Origin: Acidobacteriota bacterium
Lineage (GTDB): Bacteria > Acidobacteriota > Vicinamibacteria > Vicinamibacterales > UBA2999
Reading direction: 5' to 3'
DNA: 64,000 bases
Assembly: GCA_963169195.1 (NCBI GenBank)
Contig: CAUJDN010000045.1
Span: forward strand, 30,479 to 94,478
Part shown: positions 42,693 through 51,078 of the stretch, in pieces
How the letters are laid out: each line of letters begins with the position of its first letter
How positions within the stretch are numbered: position 1 is the first letter of the stretch
Notes under the pieces: model-generated
Databases searched by the model: none
What the model was told of the DNA's origin: nothing
Seen by the model: only the letters and a program-made list of their open reading frames with translations
Translations under genes and position numbers: made by a program

Positions 42693-43949
42693 TCAGCGTC
42701 GAATCCGAACCGCGAGTGCTGCCTGCTGGTACGCGGGCAGTTGGAGGTCGCTCGTGAGGTAGACCTTCACCCGATGCCCCTCCCGAATCGTGATCGTCGG
42801 CAGCCGGTTCAGGAAGCGGTTCATCACCTGCAGGCTCGCCTGAGAGGCGCTGTCGGCAGCCCCGCCGGCGATGATGACCGTCCGCTCGCCGCTGCCTCCG
42901 GTGAGTCCTGCGGTGCCGAGCCATTGGGCCAGGCCGCTGATGAGTCCGACCGCGCCCGCGGCTCCGAACGTTGCCAGGAAGTGCTGATTTACCTTGTCGC
43001 GAAGCCCCGCGTCGCCAATCTGGTTGAGCCCGAGGAACCGATCGAGGCGCTGCGTGCTCCCGTCCGGCATCAGCAAGCGGTGGAATCCAACCGCCAACCG
43101 CGTTTCGCCCAGCGCTTGAACGGGCCGTGTCTCCCCAAGGATCCGGGCGCCCGCCGGAATGACGACGTGCTGGCCGCTGTGCGAGTAGATCGGGTTGGTG
43201 ACGAGGCAGTTCACGGGCGCGATGCCGTTCCCATCCAGCCGGTTCGTCAGAACGGTGTCGATGATTGTTCCCTCGAGCAGCGTGTGGAGCGGACCGGCCG
43301 CCGATAGCGGGCCGGTTCGCTCGGGGGTTCTCTGCTCACCGTCACGGGGCATCTGTGCGGTTTGCGCGGCAGGCTGACTCGTCACAGCGCCACCGACTGC
43401 CGGCGCACTCGCGGGAAGAGCCCCGCCAGTGGCGCGAAGAACCGCCGCCGCGATCTCGTCCAGCGACGCATCCGTCGCCGTCGCGGGCACGCCCGAGGCA
43501 CCAGGCTGCCCCGCGTCGGGACGCTCCGTGTCTGGACGGCGACTCGACACGACGTTGCTCGCGAACAAGCTTTCGTACTCGCGCCGCTTGCGGTCCGCGG
43601 CAATTGGGTCCTCTGGTGGCGGCGCCACCGGCTCGTCGTAGCGAGGCTCGATTGGCAGCGTTGCAACTGAGGCCGCGGCCTGGGCCTCGAGTGCCTGCCG
43701 GGCCTCCATCGCTCGGAGCCTTTCCTGGTAGTCGCGCAACCGGTCCGGATTCGGGGCTACCGGCGCCGAGACGGTCGCCGCGGATGGCGCGGGCGGTTCG
43801 GGTTCGCCGGCCACCAGGATGATCAGCACAATCCCTGCAGCCAGTCCCACCATCAGCCAGGTCTGGAAGCCTCGGGGCACGACGCCGCGAGGCACGGGGC
43901 GAAGGTCGTTGAGCGGCGGCGTACCGGGAGTAGCAGCAGGCTCCGACAT
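42693..43949 (-). CDS. trbI: TrbI / VirB10 family protein
   Basis: 418 residues from ATG 43949, 2 bp after the trbG stop. One membrane helix (WLMVGLAAGIVLIILVAG) precedes a Pro/Ala-rich linker and the C-terminal TrbI beta-barrel: LEGTIIDTVLTNRLDGNG, GQHVVIPAGARILGE, RLAVGFHRLLMPDG, and REGHRVKVYLTSDLQLP at the end. It spans both membranes and couples ATPase energy to the outer pore. Confidence 0.93.
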   Translation of the reverse strand: MSEPAATPGTPPLNDLRPVPRGVVPRGFQTWLMVGLAAGIVLIILVAGEPEPPAPSAATVSAPVAPNPDRLRDYQERLRAMEARQALEAQAAASVATLPIEPRYDEPVAPPPEDPIAADRKRREYESLFASNVVSSRRPDTERPDAGQPGASGVPATATDASLDEIAAAVLRATGGALPASAPAVGGAVTSQPAAQTAQMPRDGEQRTPERTGPLSAAGPLHTLLEGTIIDTVLTNRLDGNGIAPVNCLVTNPIYSHSGQHVVIPAGARILGETRPVQALGETRLAVGFHRLLMPDGSTQRLDRFLGLNQIGDAGLRDKVNQHFLATFGAAGAVGLISGLAQWLGTAGLTGGSGERTVIIAGGAADSASQASLQVMNRFLNRLPTITIREGHRVKVYLTSDLQLPAYQQAALAVRIRR

Positions 43950-43951
43950 CG

Positions 43952-44725
43952 CTATCGTCCCTGCTGCTCGAACGTGAACCGCTGCGTGCCGAGCGATAGG
44001 TATGCCCGATCGAGGACCTTCGGCACGACGTAAGTGCCCTCCCGGACCTGGAAGTTCAGGAGCGCGGGCTTGCCGTCCTTCACCTCGTAGAGCGCCGGCA
44101 GCTCCGAGGCGTCGGTCTTGAGATAGGTGAACTGGCCGTCGTGCCACACGGACCGCACGAAGAACGGCTTCTCGTACTTGAGGTTCCCGTACACGAACTG
44201 CAGACGCGACGGGTACTCCTGACGGAACGCCGCAGTGCTCTCCTCGGCGCGCCGTTCGGTCTCACGCTGGGTGGCACGCGCCTCGGCCAACTGCAGCTCG
44301 AGCGCCTCCACTTGAACGGCGGAGTAATACTTGGGCTTGTCGGTCGCCGACCTGGTGCCGTCATCGACGACGTAGACCTTCAGGTCAGGCGGGGCCGCCT
44401 TCTCCGTGAGCAGGAACGAATAGATGGAGCCGCTCGTCGTGACCAGGTTCAGGTTGGTGGCGGCTCCCTCCTTGGCCGGCTTCACGTGAGCGATGTTCTG
44501 GGTCGACGACACGATCCAGAAGTCCTTGTCACCGCAGATGATGTCGAGAATCTCCTCGGACTCGGGGAGCACGATCATCGTCGTGAAGCGGATTCGCGTC
44601 TGCAGCGGAATGACGCCTCGCTCGGACGCCGACACTTCTCGGACTCCGGTCGTCTGAGCGTCAACCGTGGTTGGCGGCACGAGCGCCGTCACAGCAATCA
44701 GGCCGATGGCTGCCCACCCTCGCAT
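43952..44725 (-). CDS. trbG: TrbG / VirB9 family protein
   Basis: 257 residues. A signal peptide (AIGLIAVTALVPPTTVDAQ) leads into the VirB9/CagX domain: IRFTTMIVLPESEEILDIIC, WIVSSTQNIAHVKPA and a late YGNLKYEKPFFVRSVWHDGQ with LNFQVREGTYVVPKVLDRAY. It forms the outer-membrane core with VirB10. Between the two parts lies a coiled ALELQLAEARATQRETERRA insert. Confidence 0.9.
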   Translation of the reverse strand: MRGWAAIGLIAVTALVPPTTVDAQTTGVREVSASERGVIPLQTRIRFTTMIVLPESEEILDIICGDKDFWIVSSTQNIAHVKPAKEGAATNLNLVTTSGSIYSFLLTEKAAPPDLKVYVVDDGTRSATDKPKYYSAVQVEALELQLAEARATQRETERRAEESTAAFRQEYPSRLQFVYGNLKYEKPFFVRSVWHDGQFTYLKTDASELPALYEVKDGKPALLNFQVREGTYVVPKVLDRAYLSLGTQRFTFEQQGR

Positions 44726-44737
44726 TCCACACCCCCT

Positions 44738-47164
44738 TCAGACCGATGCCGCCAGACGATCGAGCCCGGCCTCGAGGCCACGTTCCTTGAGCGCAGCCGC
44801 CACCCGCTGGTTGTCGATGGGAGTGTTCGTGTAGATCCAGTAGCTCTTCGGGTCGACGGCCAACGTGAGCACCTTCGTCAGGTGCGGGCGCTTCAGGAGA
44901 AGCTGGCTCCTCGGCGCCAGGCCGGCCAGCAGCTCCAGCTCCATCTCGTTCAACTGAAAGAGTTCCGCGTACTTCGACCGGTCGAGCGCCGGATTCGCCA
45001 GTAGCAGCTTCGTCGGGCAGCTCTCGACCACGGTGCGCAGGAGATCCACGGAAGCGAAGTCCTCGACGGCTTGCGTCGACAGCAGCATGGCGGCGTTCCG
45101 CTTCCGCCAGGTCTTCAGCGCCTCCTGGACGTACGCGCGGAGCGTCGGATGCTGAATCAGTCGCCACGCCTCGTCCATCACGCACAGCTTCAGCCGTGGC
45201 GCGTCCTCGTCCGCGAGCACACGGTCGTTGACCCGGTGCAGGACGTAGAAGAGAAGCGGCTCGATCAAGGTGGGGAAGGACCGCATCGCCTCGAAGTCGA
45301 ACACCTGCAGTCGGTCGAATGTGAGCGTGTCTTCTACGTGGTCGAACAGGTCCGCGTACCTCCCGCCGTCCACCCACTTCTGCATGCGTGCCGCCAGGCC
45401 TCGCGGCAGGAGGTTCGCCACCGTAAAGAGGCGACGCTGGCTCCGCTGGAGCGCGTACAGGTTCTCGACCGCTTCGTACACTTCGCGGTCCTCGGCGTCA
45501 GACAGGCGATACCCGTCCTCGCCCTCCAGCAGGACGCGCACGAACGCATGCAGGAAGTGCAAGTGCTCTGGCGTGGGCTCCAGCGCGAAGGGGTTGATCG
45601 TGACCGCGTTCTGGCGCAGGCCCAGTTCGACATACCGCCCGTGCAGTAGCTCGGCCAGCTTCCGGTAGCTGTGTCCAAGGTCCAGGACGACCGTGAAGGG
45701 GTCGAACTGCTGGGCACTCGTGATGAGGAAGTTGAGCAGGAAACTCTTGCCGCTGCCAGTAGCGCCGAGCACCAGCGTGTGCCCGACGTCGTCGACATGG
45801 AGGTGGTAGTCGAAAGGCGTGCGGTGGGGTGTTTCCAGCGTCGCAAGCGGTCCTGACAGCAAAGAGGAGCTGGCCGCCCCGGAATCGACCGTGAAGAGGA
45901 AGCTCAGGTCGGCCGCATGGGTCTCGAGGATGGGCAGTCGACGCAGGTTCCTGGCGCTGTTCCCCGGGACGATGCTCAGCCAGGCGTTCAGGAGGTTGTA
46001 GGTCTCGTCGATGAAGGCGCCGTCGTGCAGGCTCAGGGCCTTGGCGGCCTGGGCGGCCTGGTGCTCGACCGCTCGAAGGTTCTCGCCGTGCAGGACGAGC
46101 GTGAGCGAGCAGTTGCCAAAGACGTGCCCGTTGACCTCGATGTCGGTCAGCGCATCGCCCAGTTGCCTGACCGTGGCCGACGCCGATTCGTCGACCAGCA
46201 TGTCCTCGGTGCGGGCCTCCCCGGGCGTGATGTAGTTGACCAGGGATATTCGCTGATTGAAGAAGTGGCGGCGGCGTGTCTGAATGTCGCGCCGTATGCG
46301 CTCGGACGGAACCCGCTGCCATTCCAGACAGGCGACGAACTCACCTGGGACGTCGAGCAGTGCTCCCAGAGCATCGGCATGGGTCTGGCTCGGCGCCTCC
46401 TTCATCGACAGGACCTTGACCGCCCGGCGGCCCACCATCAGGTGATCGCGGTGGCACTCCACGCCGGAGTCGGCCATGAAGTAGTCGATGTGGACCTCCG
46501 GCGGGTTCGCCATCGCCGCGTCGACGACACCGGGGTCGTAGTTCACCAGCCGCCGAAGCAGCCGGAATGCGTCCTGCCGCGACAAGCGAGCGAGCCCGAA
46601 GTCGACGAGTTGGGCCTCGAACAGCTCGGCCTTGTGGGAGAGCGCCTCGATGGCCGCATCCATCTCGGTCTCGATCACATGCAGGGCATGCGGGGTGGAC
46701 AGCCAGTTCCGCAGGGCGTCACCCGGGTTTCGGCGGAGATTCCGCAGGGATGTGCTAACCCTCGGGCCATGAGGGGGTTCGTACACGAGCGCCAGGAACA
46801 GTTCCAGGCGATAGAGTTCGGCACGGCGCTCGTTCAGATAGGCCGCCCGTCGGGTCGCGGCCTCCTGCGCGACGGGCTCTGGGCAGACCGGCGCAGTGAA
46901 CGCATCCGCCGTCCGCTTCACGAGGTACTGGTAGACGCGGCACCGTTCGTCCAGCGCCCGCAACGCGGCCTCCATGCGTCGGACAAGTGCGTGGCGCTCG
47001 GGATGGGTCAGGCCGTCGACGTCGATTCCCCGGACGCTGTAGGCCCGCGCCACGTGTCCGGCTTTCGTCAGGATGGTGCCGTCCCCGAGAAATCCCCAGG
47101 GCGCCAGAAGCGTGTTGACGCCGCCGGCGTCCGAGTAGTCGCGGAGGATTCGCGACAACCTCAC
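44738..47164 (-). CDS. trbE: TrbE / VirB4 family ATPase
   Basis: 808 residues from a GTG at 47164 that overlaps the trbD stop (GTGA); GTG 47167 is equally possible. The N-terminal CagE/VirB4 domain (about 1-400) is followed by a RecA-like ATPase: Walker A GATGSGKSFLLNFLI, Walker B LKLCVMDEAWRLIQ, and STQAVEDFASVDLL. It energises pilus assembly at the inner membrane. A longer open frame to 47398 is not supported. Confidence 0.95.
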   Translation of the reverse strand: MRLSRILRDYSDAGGVNTLLAPWGFLGDGTILTKAGHVARAYSVRGIDVDGLTHPERHALVRRMEAALRALDERCRVYQYLVKRTADAFTAPVCPEPVAQEAATRRAAYLNERRAELYRLELFLALVYEPPHGPRVSTSLRNLRRNPGDALRNWLSTPHALHVIETEMDAAIEALSHKAELFEAQLVDFGLARLSRQDAFRLLRRLVNYDPGVVDAAMANPPEVHIDYFMADSGVECHRDHLMVGRRAVKVLSMKEAPSQTHADALGALLDVPGEFVACLEWQRVPSERIRRDIQTRRRHFFNQRISLVNYITPGEARTEDMLVDESASATVRQLGDALTDIEVNGHVFGNCSLTLVLHGENLRAVEHQAAQAAKALSLHDGAFIDETYNLLNAWLSIVPGNSARNLRRLPILETHAADLSFLFTVDSGAASSSLLSGPLATLETPHRTPFDYHLHVDDVGHTLVLGATGSGKSFLLNFLITSAQQFDPFTVVLDLGHSYRKLAELLHGRYVELGLRQNAVTINPFALEPTPEHLHFLHAFVRVLLEGEDGYRLSDAEDREVYEAVENLYALQRSQRRLFTVANLLPRGLAARMQKWVDGGRYADLFDHVEDTLTFDRLQVFDFEAMRSFPTLIEPLLFYVLHRVNDRVLADEDAPRLKLCVMDEAWRLIQHPTLRAYVQEALKTWRKRNAAMLLSTQAVEDFASVDLLRTVVESCPTKLLLANPALDRSKYAELFQLNEMELELLAGLAPRSQLLLKRPHLTKVLTLAVDPKSYWIYTNTPIDNQRVAAALKERGLEAGLDRLAASV

Positions 47165-47457
47165 CACGGCGTCACCTCCACATCGAACGGCTCGTGCTTG
47201 CCCGGGTCGTACCGGCGACGGGCGCCTGACGACGCCAGGAGGATCTGGAGCATCTGGGGATCCTTGGCCGTCGACCACCAGGCGAAGCCGTACAGGCCGG
47301 CGAACATCAGCAGCCCTGCGAGGAATGAATAGAACAGGTTGAACGTCGCGGCCCCCATCAGGAGCGCCAGGAAAAACAGCCGTCGGTCCACGCCGCACAC
47401 CGTCAGCGGACGGTGGAGCGCCTTGTGCACGCGACGGTAAGTCGGGCCGGTAGACAT
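47161..47457 (-). CDS. trbD: TrbD / VirB3 family protein
   Basis: 98 residues. YRRVHKALHRPLTVCGVDRR is the VirB3 N-terminal signature, followed by LFFLALLMGAATFNLFYSFL and a second hydrophobic stretch. It is a small inner-membrane partner of VirB4, to which it is coupled by overlap. Confidence 0.9.
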   Translation of the reverse strand: MSTGPTYRRVHKALHRPLTVCGVDRRLFFLALLMGAATFNLFYSFLAGLLMFAGLYGFAWWSTAKDPQMLQILLASSGARRRYDPGKHEPFDVEVTPW

Positions 47458-47479
47458 CGCTGCCTCGTCGTCGTGATGT

Positions 47480-47806
47480 TCAGAAGAGCCAGGCCAGGAA
47501 CTGCCCGGCGAAGAGCGCCAGCCCGCCACCGAAGACGATTCCCGAGATCTGTCGCTTGGCTCCCTGCTCGGCGAACATGAACAACAGCCCGCCGATCACA
47601 ATGGCAACCAACGCCAACGAACGAGCCAGCGGGCCGGTGAACGTCCGTTCCAGATTGCTGGCCGCTCGTTCCCAGGGCGATGCCTGTGCGAAGAGGAGGG
47701 TCGGCAAAGCTACGAACAGCAGAGTCAGAGTGGCGAGCCGAACGCGCCGGAACGCAGCCGCCGCGCGACCGGTCACATGAGCAACTCGTTCGAGTTCACG
47801 CTGCAT
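47480..47806 (-). CDS. trbC: TrbC / VirB2 family pilin
   Basis: 108 residues from ATG 47806 (GAGGAAGG upstream). A long leader with hydrophobic segment LATLTLLFVALPTLLFAQA is followed by the mature pilin: SPWERAASNLERTFTGPLAR, ALVAIVIGGLLFMFAEQ and ISGIVFGGGLALFAGQFL, the two-helix VirB2 hairpin. It is the first gene of the main trb transcript. Confidence 0.88.
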   Translation of the reverse strand: MQRELERVAHVTGRAAAAFRRVRLATLTLLFVALPTLLFAQASPWERAASNLERTFTGPLARSLALVAIVIGGLLFMFAEQGAKRQISGIVFGGGLALFAGQFLAWLF

Positions 47807-48066
47807 GGGCTTACCTTCCTCGTTGACAACCGCCACTCGGTCCGGCGAAGATGCGCCTCAGTGAGTGCATCAGGGAACGCCAGCTTGATGCCGCCTCGCT
47901 GAACACCGACTGAATCCGGGTCTGCTGCTCGCGTTCTCCACTCCCCCAAGAGCGCGGACACGGGCCGAAACCTTACAGCGCAGTTCTCCTCCTTCCGGCG
48001 GCCCGCATACTGGCGTCGTTCCCTCCATCGGCGAGCTCTCAGCTCGTCCAGAAATCGGGGGATCGA
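47807..48066. promoter_or_regulatory. Divergent promoter region, trb operon / sigma factor
   Basis: This 260-bp gap lies between the first trb gene (minus) and the sigma factor (plus). It holds no supportable gene; a minus-strand open frame overlapping it is the shadow of the sigma gene. It is the likely site of both promoters, and possibly a target of the ECF sigma itself. Confidence 0.4.
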
Positions 48067-48615
48067 ATGGAGCAGCTGCGCAAGCTGGAGTTGCTCGACG
48101 AGCACGGACGGCCGGTCGACGAACGCACGCTCGGCGTCCTCGAGAAACTCCAGGGCAAGTTCCGGAGACACTTCCGCAGAATCCAGGACGAGAGCGTCAT
48201 CACGACGATCTTCGAGAAGGCCGCCGCGATGATGGCGCGGCGCGAGCGCGCCTCAGGGCCGCTCGAGAGGCCGTACGGATACGCCTGGCGCGCGCTTCAG
48301 AGCATCGCGATCTCGAACCTGCGCGGCACGTCCATCGAGCTACGCCGCCGTCAGGCGCAGACGCACGACGGTCGCGACATCGTGCGGCGGCTCGAGGCTA
48401 TGGACGGCACGCCGCAGCAAATCGAACGCGATATCCTGATGAAGGAGCTGATGGCGCAGATGACGCCCGACGAGGTGTTCGTCTTCGCGCACAAGATGGC
48501 GGGGCACACGAGCGCCGCGATTGCCGCCAAGCTCGGATGCGCCCCTTCCACGGTGGATGTCACCATCTGGCGCATCCGCCAGAAGCTGCGAGCGTTCGTG
48601 AAGCAAGGAGGCTAG
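48067..48615 (+). CDS. ECF-type sigma-70 family sigma factor
   Basis: 182 residues, ATG after GGGGGATC. Region 2-like helices (HFRRIQDESVITTIFEKAAA, GYAWRALQSIAISNLRG) are followed by region 4: DEVFVFAHKMAGHTSAAIAA then LGCAPSTVDVTIWRIRQKL, the -35-binding HTH. It is divergent from trbC and 59 bp upstream of its anti-sigma gene. Likely targets are its own operon or the genes beside it (inference). Confidence 0.85.
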   Translation: MEQLRKLELLDEHGRPVDERTLGVLEKLQGKFRRHFRRIQDESVITTIFEKAAAMMARRERASGPLERPYGYAWRALQSIAISNLRGTSIELRRRQAQTHDGRDIVRRLEAMDGTPQQIERDILMKELMAQMTPDEVFVFAHKMAGHTSAAIAAKLGCAPSTVDVTIWRIRQKLRAFVKQGG

Positions 48616-48674
48616 ACTCTGCCCTGCACCGTCTGGCGCACTCACCGACGCCGAGGCACACACCGAGACCGCAC

Positions 48675-49337
48675 ATGACGGATTCCGGTCAGCCCCCCAG
48701 CACCAAGTTCGAGGCCGAGGACGAGCTCGACTACCTGTTCGCGAATGCGAGCCCGAACCCGAATCGGGAAGGGTGCCCGTCACGCGAAGACCTCGTTCGG
48801 GTGTCGCGGCTTGAAAAGCCGATTGGCGATCCGGTCTACATGCACATCATCCGGTGTTCGCCGTGCTTTCAGGAGATGCGGGCGCTGCAGCAATCGCGCT
48901 CGCGAACCGGCGCCGCGCGTAAGTGGGCCGTCGCCGCCGCCGCAGTCGTCGCACTGGTTACCGGAGCTTCGTGGTGGATGGCGCGGTCGGGTCAGTCGGC
49001 CGACAGCGCAGTCGTGGCGACGACGATTGATCTTCGACCGTTCGCTGTGATGCGTGGAGAGACGCAGTCGCCGCAAGCGCCATCGGTGACCATTCCCCGG
49101 GCACGACTGGACGCGACCATCTTGCTGCCGTTGGGTGCTGAGGCAGGGCCGTACGAACTGCAAGTGCGCGACACACGCTCAGTCCGCGTCGCCGCGACTG
49201 GTGTGGCGGAACTTCAGGATTCAGTGACGACCCTACGCGTCGAGCTCGACACGGCCGAGGTCCTCCCTGGCCCGTATCGCCTTGAAGTTCGTCGCGCTGG
49301 CGGCGAGTGGCTGAGTGTTCCAGCTACACTCGAATAG
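48675..49337 (+). CDS. ZAS-type membrane anti-sigma factor
   Basis: 220 residues from ATG 48675. The cytosolic N-terminus has HIIRCSPCFQEM, the HxxxCxxC zinc anti-sigma motif. A single membrane helix (WAVAAAAVVALVTGASWWMA) precedes a periplasmic beta domain (ATILLPLGAEAGPYELQVRD, LPGPYRLEVRRAGGEW). It should hold the upstream sigma factor inactive until an envelope or redox signal. Confidence 0.8.
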   Translation: MTDSGQPPSTKFEAEDELDYLFANASPNPNREGCPSREDLVRVSRLEKPIGDPVYMHIIRCSPCFQEMRALQQSRSRTGAARKWAVAAAAVVALVTGASWWMARSGQSADSAVVATTIDLRPFAVMRGETQSPQAPSVTIPRARLDATILLPLGAEAGPYELQVRDTRSVRVAATGVAELQDSVTTLRVELDTAEVLPGPYRLEVRRAGGEWLSVPATLE

Positions 49338-49468
49338 CGAACTCCGCAATTTATGGGGCGTTGGGCTGGACCCTCGCCTGCGCGGGCCGCTCGCGTACGC
49401 GTGGACGGCCGGTGTGTGCGGTGCCGTCTGGGCTACTGTTAGAGGCGTGGCATGAGCGTTGCCCACCG

Positions 49469-50860
49469 ATGCCTGAGGACATCATCTTCCGCCTGTCGCC
49501 AGGCGGCGGGCCTCCGCCGGAAGCCGAGCTGCTGTTTCACGCCCAGCGCGCGCGGGAATACGGCTACACGTGGGTCGGCCTTAGGAGGAGCATGAACGCC
49601 GCGCGCATCGAGCGCGGCAGGAGTCGGCTCTATCTCATCACGTCCGCTGCCGAACCCAGGAAGATTGTCCTGCGCGGCATCGTGCGCGAAGCATCGGACC
49701 GGCGGCCAGACGATGAGCTGCTGCGCGACTTCTATCGCGACCATCACTTTCCAGCTTGGTGGCGCATCGACCACGTCGAGTGTATGACGGTTGATTTCGA
49801 TGCCCTTGGCCTGCGAATGACCGATGGCAGACGATACGACGCCAAGTGGCTGAGGCTTCGCCAACCGGTCAACTACCTTCAGCCAACGCCTGATTGGCCT
49901 GCCGAGGCAACCGATGCGGGTGACGCCGGAGTCCTACGTGAGCAACGACCCCTACACATCGGAGCCGTGCGAATCGCGACAGAGCTCGATCTCGTGGCGC
50001 CGTCGCTCACACGTGCGGACCCTACGGTCACCGGTCTCGACCCCCCTCCAAGTCACACCCCGCTCGAAGTTCAGACGCTTCACGCGGTTGACTGGAGCGG
50101 TGGCGGCGATTTTGACGCGGCCAATTCGAAGCTTCGCTATGCACGCTGGGATCTTCGAAACGATCGTGTCACCGTCATGCCGCCGACGCTGTCACGAAAG
50201 AGCATTCTCGAGATGATTCGGACACGATCGGGGCTTTGGGTGCTCGACTTCCCGTTTGGACTGCCGGCAGAGCTTCTTTGCGCCGCAGGGGCGCGCGTGA
50301 ACGACATCGACGCTACGCTCGCGTTCACGAGAGGCGTGGAGAAGCGCGACTTCCGGGATCACTGCAACACGGTCTGGGGGACGCGCGGCTCTTCGAAACA
50401 TCGCGCTACGGAGCGCGCGGTCGGATGCGGTTGGTTCACCTGGTTTATCCAGTTGTTTCGACAGACGTGGACGGGCCAGGTCGAAATCCTGAGCGCGCTA
50501 CGCGAACAGCCTGATGTGGCCCTCCTGCCATGGGATCACGGCCGAAGCGCTGCCATCTGGGTGCTGGAGGGCTTTCCGGCGTCAAGCCTCCTGCGCCGAG
50601 GTCTTCCGGCGACGGGCTACAAGCATCCCTCAGACGAGGGGCGCAAGGCGCGCGCAGCTATCATCAACGGGCTGGTATCCCTCGGGCTTCCTTTGGACTT
50701 GCAGGTGCAGGAGGAAGCACTGAGTGATTCGGAGGGCGATCTAATCGATGCTCTCGTGATGCTTCTCGCGGGGCGGGATGCCTTGTCATCCGACCACAAG
50801 GCCCTACACGACGAGCTGAATCGGCGAGGCTTACTGGGCGAGGGAATCGTCTACCGGTAG
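49469..50860 (+). CDS. EVE-like/DUF429 fusion protein
   Basis: 463 residues. The C-terminal half matches DUF429, an RNase H-like fold: Asp208 (HAVDWSGGG), Asp260 (WVLDFPFGLP), Glu367 (VLEGFPASS) and Asp424/427 (SEGDLIDALVML) are in the order of the RNase H acidic set. A KHPSDEGRKAR segment fits its conserved basic helix. The N-terminal 140 residues (RLYLITSAAEPRKIVLRGIV, RIDHVECMTVDFDALG, LRQPVNYLQP) look like an EVE/PUA-type barrel, which in other proteins reads modified bases. The combination suggests a modification-sensing nuclease (inference). A longer in-frame region to 49307 is less likely to be translated. Followed by a stem-loop. Confidence 0.7.
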   Translation: MPEDIIFRLSPGGGPPPEAELLFHAQRAREYGYTWVGLRRSMNAARIERGRSRLYLITSAAEPRKIVLRGIVREASDRRPDDELLRDFYRDHHFPAWWRIDHVECMTVDFDALGLRMTDGRRYDAKWLRLRQPVNYLQPTPDWPAEATDAGDAGVLREQRPLHIGAVRIATELDLVAPSLTRADPTVTGLDPPPSHTPLEVQTLHAVDWSGGGDFDAANSKLRYARWDLRNDRVTVMPPTLSRKSILEMIRTRSGLWVLDFPFGLPAELLCAAGARVNDIDATLAFTRGVEKRDFRDHCNTVWGTRGSSKHRATERAVGCGWFTWFIQLFRQTWTGQVEILSALREQPDVALLPWDHGRSAAIWVLEGFPASSLLRRGLPATGYKHPSDEGRKARAAIINGLVSLGLPLDLQVQEEALSDSEGDLIDALVMLLAGRDALSSDHKALHDELNRRGLLGEGIVYR

Positions 50861-50870
50861 CCACCAGTCG

Positions 50871-50894
50871 TGTGTGGCAGCAAACCGCCACACA
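50871..50894 (+). terminator. Stem-loop after the DUF429 fusion gene
   Basis: TGTGTGGC-AGCAAACC-GCCACACA is an 8-bp perfect stem 10 bp past the stop. A third CCTGTGTGG copy at 50901 could form an alternative pairing. No long T-run. Confidence 0.45.
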
Positions 50895-51078
50895 GGGCGA
50901 CCTGTGTGGTAACGACAGGTGCCGCTGCGCAGAGCCGGTGACGACTAAACCTCGACTAAACCCACTACGGCGTTCAGCGAGGCGCCCCCTCAATTGGCCC
51001 AGCCGTGGTTCTTGAGACGCCCTACAATGACCCCAACACCCACTGACTGCGCCCCGCAAGGGCGAAAGTGGCAGGCCC

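Noticed and set aside
45917..47332. Plus-strand open frame of about 470 codons
   Set aside because: Antisense to trbE; no ribosome-binding site or domain.
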